Source: Hanleya hanleyi
Taxonomy: Eukaryota; Mollusca; Polyplacophora; Lepidopleurida; Hanleyidae
Direction of reading: 5' to 3'
Length of the DNA stretch: 64,000 nucleotides
Assembly (NCBI GenBank): GCA_036873755.1
Contig: JAVTVY010037248.1
Coordinates: 99,281 to 163,280 of the forward strand
Part shown: in pieces, positions 54,410-63,280 of the stretch
Numbering within the stretch: position 1 is the stretch's first letter
Layout of the letters: every line of letters begins with the position of its first letter
The notes under the pieces: model-generated
Databases searched by the model: none
What the model was told of the DNA's origin: nothing
Seen by the model: only the letters and a program-made list of their open reading frames with translations
Made by a program: the position numbers and the translations under genes

Positions 54410-56290
54410 AACTTAGACGGAAGAATCCCTTCCACTGTCGAGCTGCTCCGTACGAAGCAAGGCAGCTTCTAGGGCGCTTCTGTCAGGACCTGCAGACCTC
54501 CGACGGTGGAGAGAGGAAGCCCGATGTCGCCTCGCAGCACAAGACAAGGCTGCAGTTAATGTGGGGCACAGTGTCCCCCGGTTTCCATTTGGACGACCTC
54601 CTCACCAGGAAGCGATTCAGATCCAAATTCCTGGACTCTTTCTGGAGGAAAATGGCCGCGGGGGCGACCTACGTGTATCTATCGACAATTACCCTCTTCA
54701 TCGATTTCTTAACCAGGGAAGACAGACAACCACGAGTTCAAGGTCACAATGTTGGCCGCTCTGAAAGGGTGGGGCTCGACAGCGAATAAGAAGAAGAAAG
54801 TGAGAAGAGTGAAAGTGGCCCTGAGGGACCAAGCCAGGTTAATCAAGCCGAGCGACATCGACAATCTTGAGAACTCGGAACCGGCAAAACGGGCCAAGCG
54901 AGACATCGACAAACTGTTGCAAGGAGAGAATCTACCCATGGACCAGACCCGGTATGACCTCCTGCGTAATTATCTAATAGGAAAGTTAATTTCGATCTCG
55001 GGCCAGCGGGCAGGTGCTATCAGAAATATCAAGGTCCACCCCATACTCCCACAAAGGCAGCACGTCATATGTAATATCTGTAAAGAAGCACAAGACGGGC
55101 TTCCATGGGCCAGCCAATATCACCGTTAACGAACGAACGAAGACAGTCCTGGAGCCTCAACAGGCGAAGAACCGATCCAGGGCTTTAAAGGTAAAGTATT
55201 TGTTTGTCATTTATTGCCTTTTCGTGGTTATATAGGTTTGGTTATATTAGGTTGTATCAATCTAGGTAAACCATGATGGTAAATCAGTGGAATACTATCT
55301 ATTTCTACCCCCTAACAGAGCCAGACTTCGGCGGGAGTAAACTCTTTGAGCTTTAAGCAAACTGTCTGGAAATGATGTCATATTTGGATACTGTTTCTCG
55401 GTAATGTTTATATACTCGTCCACGTGCTACCGAGTGTAGTAACTGTGAGCGTGATTTCAACAAGCTGGACACCTGTTCCAGATTCGCTGGGGTTGAGGAT
55501 ATCATATTCCGTAATATTGTATCTGAGTTTACTGAGATTGACGTTGTATTTGCTGCATCAGTAAGTATTCTCGTGACTTGTCAGTATGCTAATCGGGTTC
55601 ATTTTGTTTTATAGGGATCAGATAGTGTTCCCTCAGTACGAGGGAAAGAAACTGAGCTGCTCCATGTTCTCGAAATGTTTGGAGCAGAGCTTCGGGGTGC
55701 CGTTTACGGCGACCCTCTACAGAAAGACGGTTACCACCAAAGTCCTAAAGAAGCACCCCGAGAGGGCTCGAGATCTGGCCACCCAGATGTCGCACGCACA
55801 CGCCACTCAAGCTGCGCATTACGACCTTGTGCGCAAGCAGCACGTTTCGGTAGTCATGGCACCACTCATGCTCAGTGCGGTGATGGAGAAAGGTCCACAC
55901 ACAGTAGTGGAAACAGCAGGTCCTTCAACGGCCCCAGAAAAAGAGACAGAAACAGCAGGTCCTTCAACGGCCCCAGGAAGAGGGACAACAACACCCTCCA
56001 AGGAAGAGGACATCGAAGTCGACGCAAATACGCCGGACAAGGCCGCTGAAGTCTTCGTAGCAGGGAACCGCAGGACGTGGACAGAGCGGCATTCTCGAAT
56101 TGTGTCAAAAATATTCCGCCAGTTCATCGATACGGACGAGTTGCCAACAATCAGTCAGGTGAGATTCCAGCTCTCCCGCTCGAATCTAGGTGCAGAGATA
56201 GAACTCACTTACGGCATCAACAAGGTCAGAGATAAGGTCCACTCCATCATCAGGACGAACAGAAAGAGAGCAGCGAGGGACCGCAACTAG
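54410..56290 (+). pseudogene. Tyrosine recombinase gene relic (Crypton-like), frame-broken
   Basis: Three consecutive reading blocks. 54475-54789: N-terminal core-binding type region (SQHKTRLQLMWGTVS, FLDSFWRKMAAGATYVYLST, LFIDFL). 54749-55080 in the next frame: SEPAKRAKRDIDKLL and YLIGKLISISGQRAGAIRNI, with the first catalytic arginine in GQRAGAI. 55075-55191: HKTGFHGPANITVNE, the beta-hairpin lysine block; it ends AAAG, followed by GTAAAG (possible donor). 55616-56290: FPQYEGKKLSC, ATLYRKTVTT (second catalytic R), SHAHATQAAHYDLV (H and tyrosine region), then a charged linker with a duplicated ETAGPSTAPE/G unit and a C-terminal basic domain (RRTWTERHSRIVSKIF ... RTNRKRA). An acceptor TTTTATAG precedes 55615, but phases do not fit as read. 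The first two blocks need a frameshift. Family assignment is by motif order. Confidence 0.75.
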
Positions 56291-56329
56291 TCTGACTGTT
56301 GGACTCGTCCTTTGCCCATTGTATCAGTA

Positions 56330-57055
56330 ACTTGGTTAACTTTGATTGTCAGGATGTAGGATGCCCTGACATATATATATATTTTTTAAATTAATTTTTA
56401 ATGATTGTTCGTGTTTGAATTTATATTTAATTGTTTTTATTTGTTTTAATCATTCTACTGGTCAGGTCAGGATGTAGGATTCCCTGACAAGAGCATTCCC
56501 CTGTCAGGATGTAAGATTCCCTGACAGGGGTTGTACATATGTATATATTTTTTAAATTAAAATTTAATGCATGTTAGTGTTTTAATTTATATTTAATTAA
56601 TTTTTTTCCCCTGTCATTTTTTTTAATTTATTTTAATCACTCCCCTGTCAGGATGCGGAATTCCGTGACAAGTGCCGTACATATATATATATATATTTTT
56701 TTAATTAAATTTCAATGTTTGTGTTGTGTATATTTAATTCATATTTGATTTATTTTAATGACAGAAATTGAGTACAAATTTTTATTGCCTTTTCGCCAAA
56801 AAAATATTTAAAAAAAAATAGAAAAGTAAAGGCTTTTGATTATATTTCAACGGATAATTAAAGTAATATTTTTATACAATGAAACGTATGTTCAATTTAT
56901 ATTTAATTCATTTTTTATTTTAATCACTCCCCTGTCAGGATTTTTATTGACTTTTCGCCAAAAAAATATAAAAAAAAAATAGAAAAGGATAGGCTTTTGA
57001 TTGTATTTCAATGGATAATTATAGTAATATTTTTATACAATGAAATGTTCAGGAC
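56330..57055. repeat. CTGTCAGG hairpin repeats in AT-rich DNA
   Basis: CTGTCAGGATGTARGATTCC followed by CTGACAGG forms a short hairpin repeated at about 56346, 56463, 56501 and 56644, with a truncated copy at 56932. Arms are CTGTCAGG/CCTGACAG. Between them are ATATATAT and TTTAAATTAA runs. A ~165-bp direct repeat (CTTTTCGCCAAAAAAATA ... ATATTTTTATACAATGAAA) occurs at 56788-56885 and 56950-57045. Confidence 0.65.
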
Positions 57056-57714
57056 CTAGTTTATTTTGTAAACATTTTGTATATATTTTTAAAAGGTCCT
57101 TTTTTACGATCGTTTCAGGGTGGCGTCCCAAACGCACGATCGGGCAACGCAATGTGGCGGCTAACGACCCTCAAACATGTATTATGTAAAGATTTAAGAA
57201 TAACCATAATTGTGAGAGAAAAAATTAGGAGTTTGCGGGCATTTTTTGTCGCGAACATTAAAAAATATTTTACTGTGACTGTTGAATGGTGATTATTTTT
57301 GTTGATTATTCGGCAGTGATTGGCCACTAAGTTAAAATGTCCAAATTAATTCAAGTCCTTAGTCCTTAATTGACTGCAGTGTTTTTTCACTGTCAGGTTG
57401 AGGGCCTCCTCGTGGCGACAGTTGAGCAACAGTCCGTGTACTGGCTAACCTCAACCAACGCTTTATCATAATATATTGACCAGATTAAAGGGTCGCTTGA
57501 TGAGTCCACAAAGTGTTCGACCAAAATGTCATCGTGTTATACATATATGGGGAAAACAGCCATTATTTAAAAAAAAATTCAAAAAAAAAGTTTAGGAGGA
57601 AACGTTTTCACATTTTGAAAGATGAAAGCCCTAAAGTAGTTCTAATAATGTTTAGTAATGCCCTATTAATTCCCGTAATGAAAAATTTAAAAAAAACTGA
57701 AAAATGAAGAAAAT
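57056..57714. other. No recognised feature
   Basis: AT-rich DNA between the hairpin repeats and the second fold-back. No domain in the short ORFs. GTCAGGTTGAGGGCCTCC near 57391 may be a degraded member of the preceding hairpin family. Confidence 0.35.
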
Positions 57715-58515
57715 GGTGGCAAAATCTAGATATAAGGTTTTGTATATAGAATTTGCCGTGGCGAAATCTAGATATCAGCCACTACCTTATAATTTGCCAC
57801 GGCAAATTCTATATATAGTGGCTTATAACTAGATTTTGCCACGGCGAATTCTATATACAAAACCTTATATCTATTTTGCCACGGCAAATTCTATATACAA
57901 AACCTTATATCTAGATTTTGCCACCATTTTCTTCATTTTTCAGTTTTTTCAATTTTCTTTGGTGGAATTAATAGGGCATTTCAAAACAACTTGCTCTTCA
58001 AGTAATTATGAGGTCGCTGGACACAAATCCGATGTCAGAATTGACCTTGACCTCAATCTTAACCTCCGAATCGACCACCGATCAATTTGAATCAATTTGC
58101 ATAGAGTTTGACGTTGTCGGAAGGTCATAAGAACTGAGCAGATGACCTTGACCTTTTGGTATGTGATGACCCCATGACCCCTGCGTGGACATATGACCTC
58201 GACCTTGACCTCGCGATCAAAAATGCGATAGTACCATCAAAATGTACTGTCGCAAATTTTGACCTTGGGTCAGAGGTCAAGGTTGAGGTCATGGGTCAAC
58301 GCACAGGTCATGGGGTCATCACATACCAAAAGGTCAAGGTCATCTGTTCAGTTCTTATGACCTTCCGACAAGGTCAAACTCCATGCAAGTTGATTCAAAT
58401 TGATCGGTGATCGATTCGGAGGTTAAGATTGTATATAGAATTTGCCGTGGCAAAATCTAGATATAGGGTTGTATATAGAATTTGCCGTGGCAAAATCTAG
58501 ATATAAGGTAGTGGC
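57715..58515. mobile_element. 800-bp near-perfect palindromic fold-back element
   Basis: Almost the whole unit is an inverted repeat centred near 58235 (GCGATAGTACCATCAAAATG then TACTGTCGC). Arms repeat the 52262-54366 sequences, including ATGACCTTGACCTTTTGGTA and its complement TACCAAAAGGTCAAGGTCAT. Outside the arms, TTGCCACGGCAAATTCTATA modules alternate with TATCTAGATTTTGCCA three or four times on each side. Non-coding. Confidence 0.75.
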
Positions 58516-58689
58516 TTATATGCCGACCCAATCGATGGTTGTACTAAGTGATGTTGATGTCTGCCCACCCATGAGACAGTTTCTATCTGCACCTTATTTT
58601 GTTAAGTGGATACCAACTGGGAAATGTCATATATCAGAGTTGAGGTTACTGATGGCTTGAACATTGGGAAATCATCGAACCGTTCGTGC

Positions 58690-59030
58690 CTGGTCTATAT
58701 AAGTGGCACATTTCTATCTACTTTGTATTTTGTTTATGAATTGATACACCAGTGAAGTCGAGGTCAAGAGATCACCATGGCATAACAATCAGGAAATATT
58801 GGAAATGCCAATTTCTTGTGAGTGGGTTCATTGGGGTAGAAAAGTCGTATACTAAAAATGAGGTCAGAGACCAAATGTTACTGGTGACTTGAAAATTGGG
58901 GCATCATTGAACTATTCATGCCCGGTCTACATCTATGACACATTTCTATCTATTTTGTATTTTTTATGCATAGATACACCAGTGGAGTCGAGGTCAAAAG
59001 ATCACCATGGCATAACAATCAGGACATTAT
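58690..59030 (+). repeat. ~230-bp direct repeat, diverged
   Basis: CACATTTCTATCTACTTTGT and AGATCACCATGGCATAACAA (58707, 58768) recur at 58939 and 58999 with moderate divergence. This is the outer, older layer of the tandem duplication that follows. Confidence 0.6.
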
Positions 59031-59879
59031 TGGAAAAAATGTCGCATACTAAAAATGAGGTCAAGATCAAACTTCACTGACCCCAAACGAGGGAAATCAA
59101 TGAAATCGAAATTTTGTTTGTCCTTAGATACATTAGGGGGACATACCAAAACGGCGGCCAAGGTCACCGTGATGTCAAAATCACGAAATCATTGAAAATC
59201 GCAATTTGGTGGACTACAGGGGCAGATGAAATGTATATTGGAGACCTCTTGTTAGATGTTGTTAACGCAACTTGAACTTTTGTCATCCTCGGAAATAAAT
59301 AAATAAAATAAAAAATAAAAAAATATGTACATTTACGTTGTAATAAACAAATGTTTCTTGACTTCATAAAAAAAGCTTAGTTCCGCTTCAATTTTCTCGA
59401 TTTGCAGGAATACGACGGTTGAGATGACTTTGTAAGTCAAAAGATCACCATGGCATAACAATCAGGACATCATTGGAAAAAATGTCGCATACTAAAAATG
59501 AGGTCAAGATCAAACTTCACTGACCCCAAACGAGGGAAATCAATGAAATCGAAATTTTGTTTGTCCTTAGATACATTAGGGGGACATACCAAAACGGCGG
59601 CCAAGGTCACCGTGATGTCAAAATCACGAAATCATTGAAAATCGCAATTTGGTGGGCTACAGGGGCAGATGAAATGTATATTGGAGACCTCTTGTTAGAT
59701 GTTGTTAACGCAACTTGAACTTTTGTCATCCTCGGAAATAAATAAATAAAATAAAAAATTAAAAAATATGTACATTTACGTTGTAATAAATAAATGTTTC
59801 TTGACTTCATAAAAAAAGCTTAGTTCCGCTTCAATTTTCTCGATTTGCAGGAATACGACGGTTGAGATGACTTTGTAAG
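58994..59879 (+). repeat. Recent 443-bp tandem duplication
   Basis: 58994-59436 and 59437-59879 are nearly identical: both begin TCAAAAGATCACCATGGCAT and end GATTTGCAGGAATACGACGG TTGAGATGACTTTGTAAGT. Only a handful of substitutions, for example ACATTATTGG/ACATCATTGG and AATAAACAAATG/AATAAATAAATG. Each unit ends with an acceptor-like TTTGCAG, 24 nt, and a donor-like GTAAGT, so a mini-exon-like segment is duplicated too. Confidence 0.85.
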
Positions 59880-59884
59880 TATAC

Positions 59885-60690
59885 CAGATAGAACATCACA
59901 AAATGTTTCCCCCACACCAAGGCTGCCACCACCAACATTGTCTTTGAGGTCATTGGACGTTCAAGACTTCAACGCCAATCACCTCCAACAAGATCTCCAT
60001 CACCACCCCCAAGTCTTGAAGATACAATAATGATATCCATTCGATGAGTGTGTCGCCTGGAAGACATGAGAGCCAGGCAATAAGATGAGCTTGGAGCAGA
60101 CCAGGAAGGTCTTTCCAGGGATGCATACGCCTCATTCTGGTCTTCCTTCTATGAGAGAAGAACGAGTGGGGCCGATAGCAAGGTGCCATGCACCACATCG
60201 GTGCATGGAAAAATGAATGGCATTCGATTGGTCGCATAACGGTGAAAGGATTGAAAGATCATGAAATTTTCCCAGTCTTGCTAAATGAAGCCTTCCTGTA
60301 CATCTTGTCCTGGGGGAAGAATCCCTATCGAAGGAGATTCTCGCGGACCTCAAAGAAATTCTTAAGAGTAGTCAGCATCATCTTCTGAATGAGAAAGAGA
60401 AAGATGAAATGATGGATTTCTTGTCTGGTGTTGGGTGAATTGGGCAGATACCCAAAAATCAGCAAAAGTTTGCTAAATGCCTCACACAGACTGCTCATAA
60501 AATCATTGTGCAAGTACCGGAGTATCCCTTGGCATGTATGGCATCCATAGTGCGCAAGGAACTTCTGTCTTTTTTCCAGTGACCGAGCTGCCATTTCTTC
60601 CATTCAGCGAGAGAAAAATCCAAACACAAGGAAAGTGGTGAAACTCCTGAAGACAGATGCATGTAACCCCGGAGCGAATGCCAGGGAGAG
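59885..60690 (+). pseudogene. Relic of a HECT-like (G2E3-type) gene
   Basis: Plus strand, several frames. A proline-rich start (SQNVSPTPRLPPPTLSLRSL, 59900-59960) is followed by EGLSRDAYASFWSSFYERR (near 60102), then GRITVKGLKDHEIFPVLLNE (near 60235), LSKEILADLKEILKSSQHHL, MMDFLSGVG and a stop (TGA near 60438), then KNQQKFAKCLTQTAHKIIVQ, PLACMASIVRKELL and NTRKVVKLLKTDACNPGANA. The order and spacing recall the HECT-like region of G2E3-type proteins common in cnidarians and fish; that family match is from memory of pattern, not alignment. At 60688 the relic is cut by the LINE tail. Confidence 0.5.
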
Positions 60691-61310
60691 AGAGAGAATT
60701 AAGGTTTAACGTCGCGTATTTCAGCAATATAGCGACGATCAAACAAAATTCTCCAAAGTACTCAAGCCAATGACTTTGTAATCCAACGCAATAAAACAAA
60801 CACACATTAAAACTTATGCAACAAACCGATACCTCTCAAATAACCCAAGATTCAATCCTCCCTCACCCGACTAAAAAGATTTTCTAAAGTAGTCGCTCGA
60901 TAAAAAGCATCTCTTACAATCTTAAATTCTATGCATTCGATAAGAAGATGTTTCACCATGAGATCTTCATGGTATGGAATACACCTTGGGACTGGCTCTT
61001 TTTTGAGTAAATGTTCGTGAGTTAATCGTGTATGATCGATTCCACATCGCCTGATCATGGTCTGATCGAAACGTTTCTGGCTGTTCAGATAGCCTACATT
61101 TTTTTGAACTCGTGAAGCTTGTTATCATTCACAGCATCACATAAAGTTTGAAACAGCCGTCTCACGGAAGTACAAATAGAGGGTCTGGAATCTCTAAAGG
61201 TTACCTTCCCTGCATGTACACACAGTAGACCGGTTACGGCCAGCATCGTCAGTTCAAAATTATGTCCATAATTATAAAGAATCTCCAAAGTTGCAAGATC
61301 AAATGCCAAC
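60688..61310 (-). pseudogene. LINE copy 1, 5'-truncated (C-terminal part)
   Basis: Minus strand. Ends with a GAGAGAGAG-type tail and the TTAACGTCG ... CTATATTGCTGA 3' end. Coding remnants in two frames: RPSICTSVRRLFQTLCDAV and NDNKLHEFKK, then MIRRCGIDHTRLTHEHLLKK and PVPRCIPYHEDLMVKHLLIE. They match copy 2 (62922-63280) position by position. Divergence and stops make it non-coding. Confidence 0.75.
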
Positions 61311-61420
61311 CACTTGCACTATTTCAAACTTCATTTCATGTTCTCTTATTAGAATTTACATGGTTACCTCCCATGTCTCAATTTGAATGCAACAAATAAT
61401 TAAGTCGGTCACAACAATGA

Positions 61421-61490
61421 GTGAATGAGTGAATAGAATTTAACGTCGCTTTCAACAATATTTCGGCTATATCACGACGAACCAACTAAG
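61421..61490 (-). mobile_element. SINE 3' tail fragment
   Basis: Plus-strand AATGAGTGAATGAGTGAATA, TTTAACGTCGCTTTCAACAA, TATTTCGGCTATATCACGAC: the same tail as in the SINE at 16736 and the 5S-derived SINE at 62088. The head is absent or too diverged to place. Confidence 0.6.
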
Positions 61491-61852
61491 CACCACCCAG
61501 CCCAGTTGTGTTCCTGCTACTTCAAAGAAGACAAAGAATGGAACCAGACACCCTTCATCCACTCTATAAAACACTGAGGACAGCTCACAAGACACAGACA
61601 GGACGCTTACATGGTGCAATAAAGTGTTATTACAGTGGTAGACATGACATTGTCAAGTTCCAGTTGCTTCTCAGCAAGATGCATTGAAGCAGGAACCTGA
61701 ACCCACCCCACCGGTAGCTGGATAGCTTGGAACCTTATTTTAAAGATTTGGAAACCATTTTCTTAATTGCAAAGTCTCGTTCTCTAGTTTTATTTCCAAT
61801 TGTTATTTTACCACAGAATTAAGAAGAAAATTATCTTTTGGGTATTTTTCAG

Positions 61853-62005
61853 ATTTTCTAATAGCTCTTGGGGGAATTACCACTGATATTCTGCATGGCC
61901 ACTATTCCGAGGATTTTCTGGCTGGCCATTCGGTCACTGGGGGCGGAGGTGTTCGAAGGCAGAAGAAGCCTGGGATGGCTGAACAAGAGGTCAATGCAAC
62001 AACAT
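61853..62005 (+). CDS. Candidate penultimate exon of a host gene
   Basis: 153 nt between a strong acceptor (GGTATTTTTCAG) and a strong donor (GTAAGTA). After two bases completing a codon, it reads open for 50 codons, including LIALGGITTDILHGHYSEDF, then GGGGVRRQKKPGMAEQEVN, and ends in phase 1. The following exon (62429) fits that phase exactly. The reading continues open past the donor for a while, so the boundary is inferred. Family unknown. The intron between them contains the 5S-derived SINE. Confidence 0.4.
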
Positions 62006-62087
62006 GTAAGTATATTTTGGAGATCATTGGTGATGCAGGCTTGTGTATTATTGAAAAATCTCGCATCTATACTCATTGTTTTCCTTA

Positions 62088-62266
62088 GAGTTCTCCCTGG
62101 TCATGTTAAGCAACGTTAAGCTCGGCCAATACTTGGATGGGTGACCGAGTGCTGTACTGGCTGGGTTGATCAGTGTCCAGGGTAATAGGAACTGTAGGCA
62201 CTCTCGTGATATGACAGAAACAAGGTTGAAAACGACGTTAAACCCTACTACTCACTTGCTCACTCG
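62088..62266 (+). mobile_element. 5S rRNA-derived SINE
   Basis: Starts TTCTCCCTGGTCATGTTAAG and continues CAACG..., then CTCGGCCAATACTTGGATGG and GTGACCG: this follows the internal promoter part of 5S rRNA (GTTAAGCA.CGT, GGTTAGTACTTGGATGGGTGACCG) in order. The middle is unrelated, and the 3' part (CTCGTGATATGACAGAAACA, GTTGAAAACGACGTTAAACC, CTCACTTGCTCACTC) is the shared SINE/LINE tail. It is 180 bp with no intact 5S gene. Confidence 0.8.
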
Positions 62267-62428
62267 TCATGTAACAATCTCTATAGTGAAAAATAAACTG
62301 TCAAAATTAACCTGCCCTAAAAGTGAGGCACCTGCATAGTGGCTATTGTGAATTCTAATATGAATTACATGTCTTCGATGTTAAGGTATTCTGATCTGAC
62401 TACGACAGTGTCATTTTTTTCATTTTAG

Positions 62429-62511
62429 CCGCTGTCATAAAGCACTTTCCTTCTATGACTGTCACAGAAGTGAAGTTCTACATGAGGGAAAAACTAAATA
62501 ACGCAGCATAA
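62429..62511 (+). CDS. Candidate terminal exon of the same host gene
   Basis: Acceptor TCATTTTTTTCATTTTAG directly precedes. Two bases complete the codon left by 61853-62005, then 26 codons (AVIKHFPSMTVTEVKFYMRE ...) to TAA at 62509-62511. Protein-like composition; no polyadenylation signal assigned. Short, and unrecognised. Confidence 0.4.
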
Positions 62512-62796
62512 GTGCTCAGGAGAAAACAGACAAAAAACAAGGCAATCAACCAGCACCAGCTTCACCTCAAGATTAACACCTGATTACTAGTTTAATTTGA
62601 TTTTGTGATACATATGTATGCAAGATACAGAATTAGTGAATATAGAATTAGTAATATGTTGCATATTCCCAGCATATTTCTCAATAACTTACGGGAAGCT
62701 AAGAATTTTTGCATGTCTCACTCCTGTTTTCAGTATAATGCATTTCCTCACCCCATGTCTGTGTTCATAGTAATTTACTGTTTTACACAAGGAGAG

Positions 62797-63280
62797 AGAG
62801 AGAGAATTAGGGTTTAACGTCGCATTCAGCAATATTTCAGCTATATAGCGACGATCAAACAAAATTCTAAGTAATCAATACAAAAACTCGGTAAACTAAT
62901 GCGTTAAAACAGGTACAAACATTAAAATTTGTACAACAAACCAATCTCTCTAAAATAACCTAAAATACAATCTTCTTTCACTCTGCTAAAAAGATCTTGC
63001 AGCGTATCTGCTCGATAAAAAGTATCTCTTACAGTTTTAAAATCTATGCAGTCCAGGAGAATATGTTTCACCGTCAGATCTTCATGGCAAGGTATACACC
63101 TTGGAATCGGCTCCTGTTTTAGTAAATATTCATGGGTTAATCGTGTGACGATCCTACATCGTCTAATCATGGCCTGGTCGAAGCGTTTATGACTGTTCAG
63201 GTGAGTATAACCAACCGTTTTTTTGAACTCGTGAAGTTTGTTATTATTCATAGTATCCCATAAAGATTGAAACAGCTTTC
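62797..63280 (-). pseudogene. LINE copy 2: C-terminal region and 3' tail
   Basis: Minus strand, directly continuing the RNase H frame after a frameshift near 63270. The C-terminal piece (62922-63251) has a cysteine/histidine motif (TRLTHEYLLKQEPIPRCIPC, then HEDLTVKHILLDC) as in I- and R1-related LINEs. The 3' UTR ends with ATCGTCGCTATATAGCTGAA, ATATTGCTGAATGCGACGTT, AAACCC and a CT-rich tail (62797-62815 on the plus strand as GAGAGAGAGA). Confidence 0.75.

Noticed and set aside
55257..55560. Middle exon for the recombinase gene (ECSNCERDFNKLDTCSRF ... GTAAGT)
   Set aside because: Open and followed by a good donor, but its phase does not fit either neighbouring block and no acceptor is convincing; not called as a feature.
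62099..62160. 5S rRNA gene
   Set aside because: Only the internal-promoter half is 5S-like; the rest is unrelated and ends in the SINE tail.
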